NCBI RefSeq assembly: GCF_007483685.1
Contig: NZ_VMKN01000002.1
Span: 1 to 41,913, forward strand
DNA: 41,913 bases
Direction of reading: 5' to 3'
Source of the DNA: Litoribacter populi
GTDB taxonomy: Bacteria > Bacteroidota > Bacteroidia > Cytophagales > Cyclobacteriaceae
Translations under genes and position numbers: made by a program
Shown: positions 8,653 to 16,697 of the stretch, one piece after another
Layout of the letters: the number at the start of each line of letters is the position of its first letter
Numbering within the stretch: position 1 is the stretch's first letter
The notes under the pieces: generated by a model
The model's database searches: none
What the model was told of the DNA's origin: nothing
Seen by the model: the letters and a program-made list of their open reading frames with translations, nothing else

Positions 8653-8687
8653 CAAAAAAAGCCGATTTTTCAATCGGCTTTTTTTGT
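8653..8687 (-). terminator. Intrinsic terminator of the exbB-exbD operon
   Basis: The stem GCCGATT/AATCGGC with loop TTTC (extended by A-T pairs) is flanked by A and T runs. It lies just downstream of the last exbD stop on the minus strand and sets the start of nnr at 8598. Confidence 0.88.
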
Positions 8688-8708
8688 ATTAGATAGTTTA
8701 AATCGCTA

Positions 8709-9167
8709 TTAATCTACTCGACCTACTGCGGCATAAAGAACTCTTCTGGCGTCAACTTCTCTTAGTTCAAACTGAACATCAGAGATTGGACCCATTTTAA
8801 CTTCTCTATCAGCTTTCATTGAAATTGTAATCTGATCTCTTTCCGCCTCAGACAATTTGTCTCTTTCTTGGTTTACCCACTGAGCGATGTCATTGGTACC
8901 GATGAGAACATCGTTGGCCTGAATTCTAGGCTCTGTACCATATCTGCTAGCATCCTTAGGTGCACCAACATACAGGTAGGAAATCAAACTTTTCTTTTCA
9001 AGTTTCTGAAGCTGTGTCGCCTGAGGGATTCTTTGCTCCACTAGGATCTCTTGCTCTCTCAATACGGTGGTTACCATGAAGAAGAACAAAAGCATAAAAA
9101 TAATATCGGGCAAAGCTGAGGTAGGGATATTCTCCGATACCTTATTCTTTTTCTTAAACTTTGACAT
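8709..9167 (-). CDS. exbD: Biopolymer transport protein ExbD (second copy)
   Basis: The 152-residue inner-membrane protein has a short basic N-terminus (MSKFKKKNKVSE), one membrane helix (IIFMLLFFFMVTTVL, about 22-36) and a periplasmic domain. The helix carries the essential Asp of the ExbD/TolR/MotB family in LPDIIFML. With ExbB it forms a proton-driven motor that energises TonB and thereby outer-membrane receptors. It begins 1 bp after the first exbD stop and is the last gene of the operon. Confidence 0.92.
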   Translation of the reverse strand: MSKFKKKNKVSENIPTSALPDIIFMLLFFFMVTTVLREQEILVEQRIPQATQLQKLEKKSLISYLYVGAPKDASRYGTEPRIQANDVLIGTNDIAQWVNQERDKLSEAERDQITISMKADREVKMGPISDVQFELREVDARRVLYAAVGRVD

Positions 9168-9168
9168 A

Positions 9169-9813
9169 TTAGTTTCCTCCTCCTATTTTATCAGGTTCAG
9201 CAATAGAAATCGCCATAGGGATTCCTTCTTTACCTCTGTCAATTAGCTCCTTTTCTGCGGCATTTCTTCCGGAAAGGGCTCTATATTGATCGGCGGTAAT
9301 ACCTACTCGCTCTGCATAGATTTCAAAATAAGCTCTTTTGGCAATATCGAGAACTTCAAGATAACGCTCATAGCTAGTACCCCTGTTGGTTTTGATGGAA
9401 ATTACTGCTCCACCAGCCATTGGGTGATCTGAAGATCTGCTGTCTCGTTCAGCTTGATTTCTTAAAGATGCAGGCAAGCTATTGAACAATGCTTGTGCCT
9501 CTTCATCCGGCGCACCGAAATTCAAAAGAAATGACTTGATTTCATCTGATAAACCAGCGGTTGTCTGTCTCACTTCTCCTTCTACCAACAACTGATCGTT
9601 AGCATTAACAAGAATGTTGAAGATATTACGCTCGTTCAATTTAATTTCTGGCGGCGGCTGATTTGGATCTTGCTTAGGAGGAAGGATGTTCAAAACCCCC
9701 TTGTCCGAAGCAATCGTCGTAGTGACCAGGAAGAAGATAAGGAGCAAGAAGGCGATATCCGCCATAGACCCTGCATTCACTTCCTGAGCCATTCTGCCTT
9801 TCTTTCTTGCCAT
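9169..9813 (-). CDS. exbD: Biopolymer transport protein ExbD (first copy, extended)
   Basis: The 214-residue ExbD/TolR family protein has the family Asp in MADIAFLLLIFFLVTTT (about 18-34). The periplasmic part is longer than usual, with an insertion of about 60 residues that includes GAPDEEAQALFNSLPASLRN. Its start ATG overlaps the stop of the preceding membrane-protein gene by 1 base, so translation is probably coupled. Two different ExbD proteins in one operon suggest a heteromeric plug in the ExbB channel, as is common in Bacteroidota. Confidence 0.92.
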   Translation of the reverse strand: MARKKGRMAQEVNAGSMADIAFLLLIFFLVTTTIASDKGVLNILPPKQDPNQPPPEIKLNERNIFNILVNANDQLLVEGEVRQTTAGLSDEIKSFLLNFGAPDEEAQALFNSLPASLRNQAERDSRSSDHPMAGGAVISIKTNRGTSYERYLEVLDIAKRAYFEIYAERVGITADQYRALSGRNAAEKELIDRGKEGIPMAISIAEPDKIGGGN

Positions 9814-10142
9814 TATTTAATAATTTTATTGATTTCAGTCACTATAATCCCCAAGATTGCGAAGCCGAATAGGAAGTAAACTGTGATCAGAATTCCACCT
9901 ACCAACTGGGACAATGCCGGAGTCAAGTTGAATGGTGCCGCTGCATATCTTGGTATCACTTCGCTGTCAGCGATGCTGTAAGCAATGAAGAATAATACAA
10001 GTAATGCTACGATACCTATTCCTGTTTTTATTAGACTTTTTGGATTATCTAATGATTTGATCAAAGGCATGACAAGAGCTGCCACCACTCCAACCGCAAT
10101 CAAAAGATAACCTACATATAAGAAAATATCCGTAGTATCCAT
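9813..10142 (-). CDS. Small membrane protein of the exbB-exbD operon (function unknown)
   Basis: The 109-residue protein has three predicted membrane segments (about 6-28, 41-60 and 80-104) joined by short polar loops. It has no motif I recognise. It sits between exbB and the first exbD and overlaps the exbD start by 1 bp. This tight placement suggests it works with, or helps assemble, the proton-channel complex. That role is inferred from context only. Confidence 0.8.
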   Translation of the reverse strand: MDTTDIFLYVGYLLIAVGVVAALVMPLIKSLDNPKSLIKTGIGIVALLVLFFIAYSIADSEVIPRYAAAPFNLTPALSQLVGGILITVYFLFGFAILGIIVTEINKIIK

Positions 10143-10198
10143 ATTGATTTGATTCTTAAGTTATTGATAATTTGAATAAGTTACAAGATTAACTAGGA

Positions 10199-11020
10199 TT
10201 ATCTAGTCAACTTGTACTTCACAAGGATATCTACCAATGTGATAGAAGCATCCTCCATATCATTAACCAAAGAGTCGATTTTAGCTACGCAATAGTTGTA
10301 GAACAACTGAAGGATAATCGCAACGATCAAACCAGCAACAGTAGTCAAAAGGGCGATTTTAATACCACCAGCCACAAGGGAAGGAGAGATATCACCCGCT
10401 GCCTCGATAGAGTCAAATGCACCAATCATACCGATTACAGTACCCATGAAACCAAGCATCGGAGCCAAAGAGATAAATAGAGAGATCCATACTAGACCTT
10501 TTTCCAATCTACCCATTTCTACTGATCCGTAAGCGATAATGGATTTTTCTACCATGTCGATACCTTCGGAGTATCTCATCAAGCCTTGAGTAAAGATAGA
10601 GGCAACAGGACCTTTAGTGCTTCTGGTCACGTCTTTGGCGGCTTCGATTCCACCTTGCTCTAATGCTTCCTCAACTCTAGCCAACAATTTCTTGGTGTTG
10701 GTAGTAGAAAGGTTCAAGGTAATGATTCTCTCAAGCGCTACAGCAAGACCCAAAATCAAACAGATCAATACTGGAGTCATGAAAGTAGGATCACCTTCGA
10801 TAAATTTGTCTTTAATTACTTGGTGGAATCCTCTATCTTCTTCGATGACATCATCATCTGTAATAGCCGGACTGGTTTCTTCCACCTGAGCTTCTTCTTC
10901 CTGTACTACTTCAGTAGTATCGACTACAGCTGTATCTTGATCAACTGCGTCTTGAGCTTTCGAGATCACCGGATTCATCAGAATTCCGGATAGCATGAAC
11001 AAAGCGATTAACTTTCTCAT
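10199..11020 (-). CDS. exbB: MotA/TolQ/ExbB proton-channel family protein
   Basis: The 273-residue product is the channel subunit partnering the two ExbD proteins. It has a cleavable N-terminal signal (MRKLIALFMLSGILMNPVISKA) and then an acidic periplasmic stretch (about 25-65, with QEEEAQVEETSPAITDDDVI). Three membrane helices follow (about 78-97, 177-200 and 220-245). The family signature in the second and third helices includes LAPMLGFMGTVIGMIGAFDSI and GGIKIALLTTVAGLIVAI. The acidic extension is typical of Bacteroidota ExbB proteins. It heads the operon, about 300 bp downstream of tRNA-Ser. Confidence 0.94.
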   Translation of the reverse strand: MRKLIALFMLSGILMNPVISKAQDAVDQDTAVVDTTEVVQEEEAQVEETSPAITDDDVIEEDRGFHQVIKDKFIEGDPTFMTPVLICLILGLAVALERIITLNLSTTNTKKLLARVEEALEQGGIEAAKDVTRSTKGPVASIFTQGLMRYSEGIDMVEKSIIAYGSVEMGRLEKGLVWISLFISLAPMLGFMGTVIGMIGAFDSIEAAGDISPSLVAGGIKIALLTTVAGLIVAIILQLFYNYCVAKIDSLVNDMEDASITLVDILVKYKLTR

Positions 11021-11323
11021 AATTTGGTTTTTAATAGACTTTAAATAAAGGTTAAACGGTTTCTAATTGTAATGATTTAATTTTAAAGTTATCATTTTTT
11101 CCATTCAAATAGCAAAATTTGTTACCATTAATTTCAAAAATAATATCTAATTCCTCCACTTTCGATTCTTGGCACAAGCTAAAACATCTTTTCTAATATC
11201 TATAAAGCTTTTTATGTAAAAGGAATCGTAGTAAGTTAAGCGGAGGATTTCATTTATGCTATTCTATCAACTTCAACAATGAAACTGGAATAAAGCTAGA
11301 AAACATCATTGGGGATAGGTATG
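11021..11323. other. Intergenic region upstream of exbB
   Basis: This AT-rich spacer of 303 bp between tRNA-Ser and exbB must hold the exbB promoter and the tRNA terminator. On the minus strand I see TAACCTTTA (near 11046-11054) and TATTTTTG (11135-11142) as imperfect -7 candidates, neither with a convincing -33 partner. No ORF or strong hairpin was found. Confidence 0.5.
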
Positions 11324-11411
11324 CAGAGAGGAAGGGATTCGAACCCTCGATACCCTTTAGGGGTATACACGCTTTCCAGGCGTGCTCCTTCGACCGCTCG
11401 GACACCTCTCT
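11324..11411 (-). tRNA. tRNA-Ser (anticodon GGA)
   Basis: The 88-nt minus-strand cloverleaf has acceptor AGAGAGG paired with CCTCTCT and the serine discriminator G73. The anticodon stem CACGC/GCGTG holds loop CTGGAAA (anticodon GGA). It has the long class II variable arm expected for tRNA-Ser (TACCCCTAAAGGGTA forms its stem) and the T loop GGTTCGAATCC. CCA is not encoded. Confidence 0.96.
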
Positions 11412-11435
11412 GTATTTGTGTTGCAATCGTGGCAA

Positions 11436-11466
11436 CAAATAAATATATTAATTTCCCCCCATGCAA
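11436..11466 (-). promoter_or_regulatory. Possible tRNA-Ser promoter
   Basis: On the minus strand, TTG (11464-11466) is followed after 20 bp by TTTATTTG (11436-11443), one mismatch from TAnnTTTG. The placement, about 25 nt upstream of the tRNA, is suitable. Confidence 0.4.
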
Positions 11467-11596
11467 CATTTTCTCCCCTTAATTATTTAAAAAAATGCCT
11501 TTGAACGGATTTAAAAGAATGACAAAATTTTACCTCCTTGATGATCAAGCTCTTAAACAAGCCCCATTTTCAATGAAAATTCCATTTCTTATCCCC

Positions 11597-12673
11597 CTAA
11601 TTGCTCGTTAAAGACATTTCTCCTGCTAATGGGGTCACCAGCTTTCTCCTGATCTCCTGCTCACTGGTCTCGTTCCCTAGCAGGTACATCATTTTCGTTA
11701 CTGCGGCCTCCGTCGTGATATCACCACCACTTAGTACGCCTACCCTTTTGAGGTCTTTACTGGTTTCATACCTCCCCTGGATCACTCGCCCCCCATTACA
11801 TTGGGAAACATTGAAAATATGGACACCTTTCTTCATGGCTTTTTCCAGGGTTTTGATAAACCAACTCTCACTTGGACTGTTGCCCGAGCCGTACGTTTCC
11901 AAAACAACTCCTCTCAACCCTTCAATATTAAAGCAGCTATCAAGCACCTTTTGGGTAATGCCCGGAAAAAGCTTAATCACCATTACATTGTTATCCATTT
12001 TACTGCTATAGCTAAGGCTTCCGCCCTCCTCAAATGGTCTGATGGCAGCAAAGTTATAGTCGATCACAATCCCTGACTCTGCCAAAGCTGGATAATTTTC
12101 AGACTCAAATGCATCAAAATGTACACTCTGAACCTTTTTTGACCTATTGCCTCGAAGCAACATGTGATTAAAGTATAGGCAAACTTCCGGCACAATTGGA
12201 TTTCCGTTGGCCTTGGAAGTAGCAATTTCCAAACTCGTCATCAGATTTTCCCGGGCATCTGATCTCATGGCTGATATCGGCAATTGGGCACCAGTGAAGA
12301 TGACAGGTTTTCTCAACCCCTTAAGCATGTAACTCAACATAGATGCCGAATAGGCCATGGTGTCTGTGCCGTGGAGCACCACAAAACCATCATAGGAATC
12401 GTAGTTCTCATATATTATATAAGCCATGTCAATCCAGTGTTGCATATTGACATTGGAGCTATCAATCGGCTCAGGGAAGGATATCACTGTAATGGCAATA
12501 TTCATATGGGTTAGAGTCGGGATTTTCTCTAAAATTTGTCCGAAATTAAACGGAACCAATGCTCCGCTTTCATCATATGCCATACCCAAAGTTCCTCCCG
12601 TATAGATTATCAATACGGAGGATTCTATATCGCTTTTGGCTGCTGTATTGAGCCTTACTATCTTATAATTCAT
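11597..12673 (-). CDS. ansA: L-asparaginase, type I (cytoplasmic)
   Basis: The 358-residue enzyme hydrolyses asparagine to aspartate and ammonia. Both catalytic Thr motifs are present: IYTGGTLGM near residue 25 and VLHGTDTMAYSAS near 100. The region TGAQLPISAMRSDARENL is also typical. There is no signal peptide, consistent with the cytoplasmic AnsA type. Its start overlaps the TatD-family stop by 4 bp (ATGA), making it the last gene of the seven-gene operon that begins at 17811. Its link to the envelope genes upstream is positional only. Confidence 0.94.
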   Translation of the reverse strand: MNYKIVRLNTAAKSDIESSVLIIYTGGTLGMAYDESGALVPFNFGQILEKIPTLTHMNIAITVISFPEPIDSSNVNMQHWIDMAYIIYENYDSYDGFVVLHGTDTMAYSASMLSYMLKGLRKPVIFTGAQLPISAMRSDARENLMTSLEIATSKANGNPIVPEVCLYFNHMLLRGNRSKKVQSVHFDAFESENYPALAESGIVIDYNFAAIRPFEEGGSLSYSSKMDNNVMVIKLFPGITQKVLDSCFNIEGLRGVVLETYGSGNSPSESWFIKTLEKAMKKGVHIFNVSQCNGGRVIQGRYETSKDLKRVGVLSGGDITTEAAVTKMMYLLGNETSEQEIRRKLVTPLAGEMSLTSN

Positions 12674-13446
12674 GATTTAACAGAGCTAAAGAGTTCTTCT
12701 GTATTTTGGGTGGTTACCTCTGCCACTTTGTCGAGAGTGTTTTCGGTTAAGTCTCCTACCCTTTGGGCAATGATTGGAATGTACTCTGGAGAGTTTCTCT
12801 TGCCCCTATACGGCACCGGGGCCAAATATGGCCCATCAGTTTCCAAAATCAATCTATCCAAGCCCACTTCTGGCAAAACTTTGTCCAACCCACCATTCTT
12901 AAAGGTTGCCACACCGCCTATTCCCAGCATAAAACCCAGGTCCAAAATCTCTTTTGCTTGCGTCAGGTTTCCCGAAAAACAATGAAATACACCGGTAAGC
13001 CCTTCCTTAAACTCTTCCTTCACCACCTGTATGGTCTCATCAATAGAATCCCTGCAATGCAGCACTATTGGGTATCCTTTATCTACTGCCCATCCAATCT
13101 GAATCCTCAAAGCCTCCTTTTGATGTTCAAAATAAGTTTTGTCCCAATATAGGTCAAGCCCAATCTCTCCCACTGCTGCAAATGGACGCCTTTTCAACCA
13201 GTCTTCCATCACATAAAGCTGCTTTTCAAAATCTTTATCCACATCGCATGGATGTAGGCCCATCGTAGGGATGCACACCTCAGGATATTTTTGCTCTGCC
13301 TCCAACATGGCATCAATGCTCTCCACGTCGATGTTAGGCATATAAATTTTATTTACCCCTTTACCCAGACAACTTGCTATGACCGCATCTCGGTCTGAGT
13401 CGTATTTTTTGGAATAAATATGGGCATGGGAATCCACTAGGTACAT
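12670..13446 (-). CDS. TatD family metal-dependent hydrolase
   Basis: The 258-residue TIM-barrel hydrolase has the metal-binding and active-site motifs of TatD DNases: DSHAHIYS near the N-terminus (HxH), GEIGLDLYWD (about 94-103), LHCRDS, VFHCFSGN and ETDGPYLAP. Family members are 3'-5' exonucleases or deoxyribonucleases involved in DNA repair and nucleic-acid turnover. It starts 7 bp after the glycosyltransferase stop and overlaps the asparaginase start by 4 bp. The symbol is left blank because several TatD paralogs usually exist per genome. Confidence 0.92.
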   Translation of the reverse strand: MYLVDSHAHIYSKKYDSDRDAVIASCLGKGVNKIYMPNIDVESIDAMLEAEQKYPEVCIPTMGLHPCDVDKDFEKQLYVMEDWLKRRPFAAVGEIGLDLYWDKTYFEHQKEALRIQIGWAVDKGYPIVLHCRDSIDETIQVVKEEFKEGLTGVFHCFSGNLTQAKEILDLGFMLGIGGVATFKNGGLDKVLPEVGLDRLILETDGPYLAPVPYRGKRNSPEYIPIIAQRVGDLTENTLDKVAEVTTQNTEELFSSVKS

Positions 13447-13453
13447 AATAGGT

Positions 13454-14575
13454 TTATTTTGGGTTATTGAATGGATAGGTCCTCCCTTTCCAAGTTATTT
13501 TAGCAGGCCAAAAATAGTACACTATTGTTGACCATGAAATGATTAAATAATAAAATTCAAAGAGCAGTAAGCTACTTGCGGCCAAACGTGTATTTGTTTT
13601 TAATGCAAAATACCTTAAAAATACCCCTTGGATAAATATCTTTAAGCCCCAAACCACCCCGCCTATGAGAGTGGATTGCAAAATCAGAAAGATGATAGAT
13701 GGAAAAAATAACACTTGAATTGCCAGTAAGGCTTTCCAGAAAATACCCAACCCCATAGCTCCACGCATCCAACGTTTTCGTTGCTGCAACAAATCTTTAT
13801 AACTTGGGATCGCATTGGTAAGAACCAAACTTTGCTCCGAAACCTGATGGATGCTTTTATACCCAAAGGATGAAAAGGCTTTGGCCAGCTCAAAATCTTC
13901 AGTTACGGAAAATGGCAGGCTTTCAAAACCTCCCACACTTTCATATGCCTTTCTGCTTACGAGCATATTATTTCCCATCGATGTGACATTATTATTAAAG
14001 TCAACCATTACCTTAACCATACCTAAAGTCAGCCACCAATCCAGAGATTGAAGTTTCCCAAATAAGCTAACCTCCTCCAAAGTAGTAATCCCAGTAACTA
14101 AAGATGCATTGGCGTCCAATACAGCACTCACCATTTCCTTAGCCCATTGGGACCCAACCCTACAATCTGCATCAGTGAAAAGTAAAAAATCCCCTTCAGC
14201 CAGCTTTGCCATTTGGGCCAAAGCATTAGCCTTTCCATTCATATTGAAATTATCAGGAGAGGGCAAAATGTTCAGTAACTCCCAATTTCTTTGAGACTCT
14301 GTCCAACCTTGCATGATATTGCCGGTATTGTCAGTGGAACCATCATTACCTAATATCACTTGAATTTTGTCGTGGGGATATTCCAAACGTGCAACTGCTG
14401 CCAAGCAATCTTGAATATTTGCCTCCTCATTTCTGGCTGGCACCAGAATGCTTATGCTAGGCCATACTTTTTTATAAGATTTTACATGGTTTTTAAACCT
14501 GAAGGCCAAACAAATGAAAAGCAATATGAATTGAATAAGTAAAAAAGCAACTATAAAGCTGGCCACCCAAATCAT
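13454..14575 (-). CDS. Membrane-bound family 2 glycosyltransferase (A)
   Basis: The 373-residue GT2 enzyme starts with one membrane helix (about 3-25). A cytoplasmic GT-A domain follows, with ILVPARNEEANI, GNDGSTDNT, the metal-binding FTDADCRVG, the acceptor site SVTEDFELAKAF and the QRKRW motif (QQRKRWMRGAMG, near 268). About three C-terminal membrane helices follow. The layout resembles processive synthases such as PgaC or hyaluronan synthase, which polymerise a sugar and pass it through the membrane. The substrate cannot be told from sequence alone. Its start overlaps the deacetylase stop by 4 bp, as expected for polysaccharide synthesis plus deacetylation. It is distantly related to the other GT2 in the operon. 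Confidence 0.9.
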   Translation of the reverse strand: MIWVASFIVAFLLIQFILLFICLAFRFKNHVKSYKKVWPSISILVPARNEEANIQDCLAAVARLEYPHDKIQVILGNDGSTDNTGNIMQGWTESQRNWELLNILPSPDNFNMNGKANALAQMAKLAEGDFLLFTDADCRVGSQWAKEMVSAVLDANASLVTGITTLEEVSLFGKLQSLDWWLTLGMVKVMVDFNNNVTSMGNNMLVSRKAYESVGGFESLPFSVTEDFELAKAFSSFGYKSIHQVSEQSLVLTNAIPSYKDLLQQRKRWMRGAMGLGIFWKALLAIQVLFFPSIIFLILQSTLIGGVVWGLKIFIQGVFLRYFALKTNTRLAASSLLLFEFYYLIISWSTIVYYFWPAKITWKGRTYPFNNPK

Positions 14576-15198
14576 AATGCATCGAACTCAAATCCCTTAT
14601 CGCTCAATTGAAATAACACCTGCTCTAAAATATAGGGAGTCTTTTTAGCTGTCTTTTCCTGGTCATGAAACACTAACACACTACCGTTTTGGGTATACTT
14701 CACTGTTTTTAAAATGCTTTTTTCTACAGAAAGACTTTGGGAATAATCACCGGAGAGCACATCCCACATGACGATTTCGTGAAATTCTCTCACGGCTTTC
14801 CATTGCCTTTTTTTGATCTTCCCATAAGGAGGGCGAAAAAAAATGACTTTTTGCCCCAAAAGATCCTCTAAGTAATTTCTTCCCTTATGTACATTCTCAA
14901 GATACTTTGATGCTCTTGTCCACAGCCCATTCAAGTGATTGAAGGTATGGTTGCCGATTGTGTGTCCTTGGTGTTGCACTTCCTTAGCCAAAGAAGGATT
15001 TTTGGAGGCATTTGCCCCCACCATAAAAAATGTGGCTTTTGCCCCGAATTTTTCCAATACCTCCAGCACCCCGTCAGTGACTTGAGGCACGGGGCCATCA
15101 TCAAAAGTCAAATATACTTTTTGATGCTCGCCGCTCTTCCGCCAAATGAATTCCGGAAAGGTTTTTTGGACTCGTTTGGGCACTTTATGGATAAACAT
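14572..15198 (-). CDS. Polysaccharide deacetylase (NodB/CE4 family)
   Basis: The 208-residue protein is almost entirely the NodB homology domain: TFDDGPVPQ (metal-binding Asp and catalytic base), GNHTFNH (HxxxH zinc site), RPPYGKIKKRQ, WDVLSGDYS and VLVFHDQ. The enzyme removes N-acetyl groups from chitin-like sugars, peptidoglycan or poly-N-acetylglucosamine. No signal peptide or membrane segment is evident, which is unusual for an envelope-acting enzyme. It sits between the SpoIIE phosphatase (13 bp) and GT2-A (4-bp overlap), so it probably modifies the product of the linked glycosyltransferases. Confidence 0.92.
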   Translation of the reverse strand: MFIHKVPKRVQKTFPEFIWRKSGEHQKVYLTFDDGPVPQVTDGVLEVLEKFGAKATFFMVGANASKNPSLAKEVQHQGHTIGNHTFNHLNGLWTRASKYLENVHKGRNYLEDLLGQKVIFFRPPYGKIKKRQWKAVREFHEIVMWDVLSGDYSQSLSVEKSILKTVKYTQNGSVLVFHDQEKTAKKTPYILEQVLFQLSDKGFEFDAL

Positions 15199-15211
15199 GC
15201 CAGGGAAATAA

Positions 15212-16423
15212 TTATTTAAATCTCAAACTCATCAGGGTAATGTCATCCTGACGATTTTTACCATTGGAAAATTCCTGTAAATCCTGGAGAAACTTGTCGT
15301 GGAATTCAATTGGGTCCATACAAAGATTTTCCTTTACAAACTCCCCAAACCTTTCGTCTCCATATTCTTCATCCTCATCATTAAAAGTTTCAGTCAATCC
15401 ATCAGTATAAAGATGCAGGGTAAAGCCCTTAAGTCCGTCCCTTTTTCCAACTGAAAGAAACGGTAACTCCTCAAAAGCACCCAGAATAGTAGTGCCCGCC
15501 TCGAGCGGTTCAATTTTCTTCTCTCCTTCCCAACAAAGAATCGGAGGATTGTGTCCTGCATTTACATAGACAAGCTCTTGCGTCTTGTAATTATAATACC
15601 CCAGAAAGAAAGTGATAAACCGCTCCCCTTTGGTGTTTTCAAAAATGGTATAATTCAATTGGTGTACTATCATTTCCAAATCAGAACTACTTCGCAAAAG
15701 TGTGCGAAGTGCTGCTTGGAAATTTGACATCAACAACGCTGCAGGCATTCCTTTACCGCTTACATCAGCTATACAGAAAAAAACCTCGTCTTCAGATTTT
15801 TTGACAAAATCATAATAATCTCCCCCTACAGTACTGTGGGGCACATAGGTGACTTTTGCCTTCAATCTATCTGTTTCGGGAAGTGATGAAGGGAAAAGCA
15901 TGCGTTGTACATTGCTGGCAATCTCGATTTCCTTCTTAAGCCTCTCCTGTTCAAGTTGCTTTCTTGCAAAACGTTTATTCTCCAAGGCCACCACCAGAAT
16001 ATTGGTCAAGGCCTGGGTATAATCCATGTCTAGCTCCCCATCTTTTCTTTTCAGTAGAAGGATTGCTAGCATTTTGTCTTTATGATATACTGGGATATAA
16101 AAATCGAGTTCGGAAAAGGAATATTCCTCAGGCATCACTAAGCTGAGTTTCCCCATTTCCTTGTTGTCTTCTACATCTCGGTAAGGAATAAGTTGCGGGA
16201 TTTTCTCTTTAACGCCATGTGAAACCCTCGCCTCGAAACCATCCTGATTGGCCACATATAGCACCAATGACTTAATATTAAGATGGACAAGGGTGGTGAA
16301 TTTATAGATATTCAATAGAACTGACTCAGACTTATTTTCATTAATAGCCTGGGTAATTTCCAACAGAGCTTTAAGTTCAAGCTCTTTTCTTTGAAATTTT
16401 ACCGTTTCAGCTGTCAGTTCCAT
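15212..16423 (-). CDS. PP2C-type (SpoIIE) serine phosphatase with N-terminal GAF-like domain
   Basis: In this 403-residue protein, residues ~12-160 form a GAF-like sensor domain (ALLEITQAINENKSESVLLNIY..., ending in LLLKRKDG). A coiled linker (QLEQERLKKEIEIASNVQRML) leads to a complete SpoIIE phosphatase at ~190-403. Its motifs are VGGDYYDF, CIADVSGKGMPAALLMS, VNAGHNPP, LYTDGLTE and RQDDIT, with all metal-binding aspartates present. Such proteins dephosphorylate anti-sigma antagonists or similar switch proteins in response to the sensor. No STAS or anti-sigma partner is encoded next to it. It lies inside the glycosyltransferase/deacetylase operon, 7 bp after the small winged-helix-like gene. 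Confidence 0.92.
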   Translation of the reverse strand: MELTAETVKFQRKELELKALLEITQAINENKSESVLLNIYKFTTLVHLNIKSLVLYVANQDGFEARVSHGVKEKIPQLIPYRDVEDNKEMGKLSLVMPEEYSFSELDFYIPVYHKDKMLAILLLKRKDGELDMDYTQALTNILVVALENKRFARKQLEQERLKKEIEIASNVQRMLFPSSLPETDRLKAKVTYVPHSTVGGDYYDFVKKSEDEVFFCIADVSGKGMPAALLMSNFQAALRTLLRSSSDLEMIVHQLNYTIFENTKGERFITFFLGYYNYKTQELVYVNAGHNPPILCWEGEKKIEPLEAGTTILGAFEELPFLSVGKRDGLKGFTLHLYTDGLTETFNDEDEEYGDERFGEFVKENLCMDPIEFHDKFLQDLQEFSNGKNRQDDITLMSLRFK

Positions 16424-16430
16424 AAAGGGG

Positions 16431-16697
16431 TTATTCTCGAGTATTGTGATACATTAGACCTTTCTTAGTGGCAAGGTAAAAGTATTCCTTTCCATCTTGT
16501 AAAATATCGGCCTTTTCAAACATTTCACTGTCCGGCTCTATCATACATTTGATGTAGCCTTTCCCATAAAGTTGTTGCAAGATAGCCAAAAGCTGTTCAT
16601 CATCCCAACCCATGGCCTCCTTTAAGTAGGCAAATGATTGTACAAAATACAGCTCGTCCATAAGATCAAACTCAGCTTCAGACATGTTGTTTTTCAT
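16431..16697 (-). CDS. Small conserved protein, winged-helix-like (function unknown)
   Basis: The 88-residue protein has the pattern FDLMDELYFVQSF...L...MGWDDEQLLAILQQLYGKGYIKCM, then a turn-rich segment and YLATKKGLMYHN. Alternating helices followed by a short beta hairpin look like a winged-helix fold. I recall similar proteins next to SpoIIE phosphatases in Bacteroidota, sometimes annotated simply as 'transporter', but this cannot be verified here. The start overlaps the glycosyltransferase B stop by 20 bp. ATG at 16685 (residue 5) is an alternative start. A regulatory role with the phosphatase is inferred from adjacency. Confidence 0.75.
   Translation of the reverse strand: MKNNMSEAEFDLMDELYFVQSFAYLKEAMGWDDEQLLAILQQLYGKGYIKCMIEPDSEMFEKADILQDGKEYFYLATKKGLMYHNTRE

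Noticed and set aside
8599-8673. Upstream start of nnr at 8673
   Set aside because: It would read through the exbD terminator. The next ATG at 8598 starts the conserved N-terminus.
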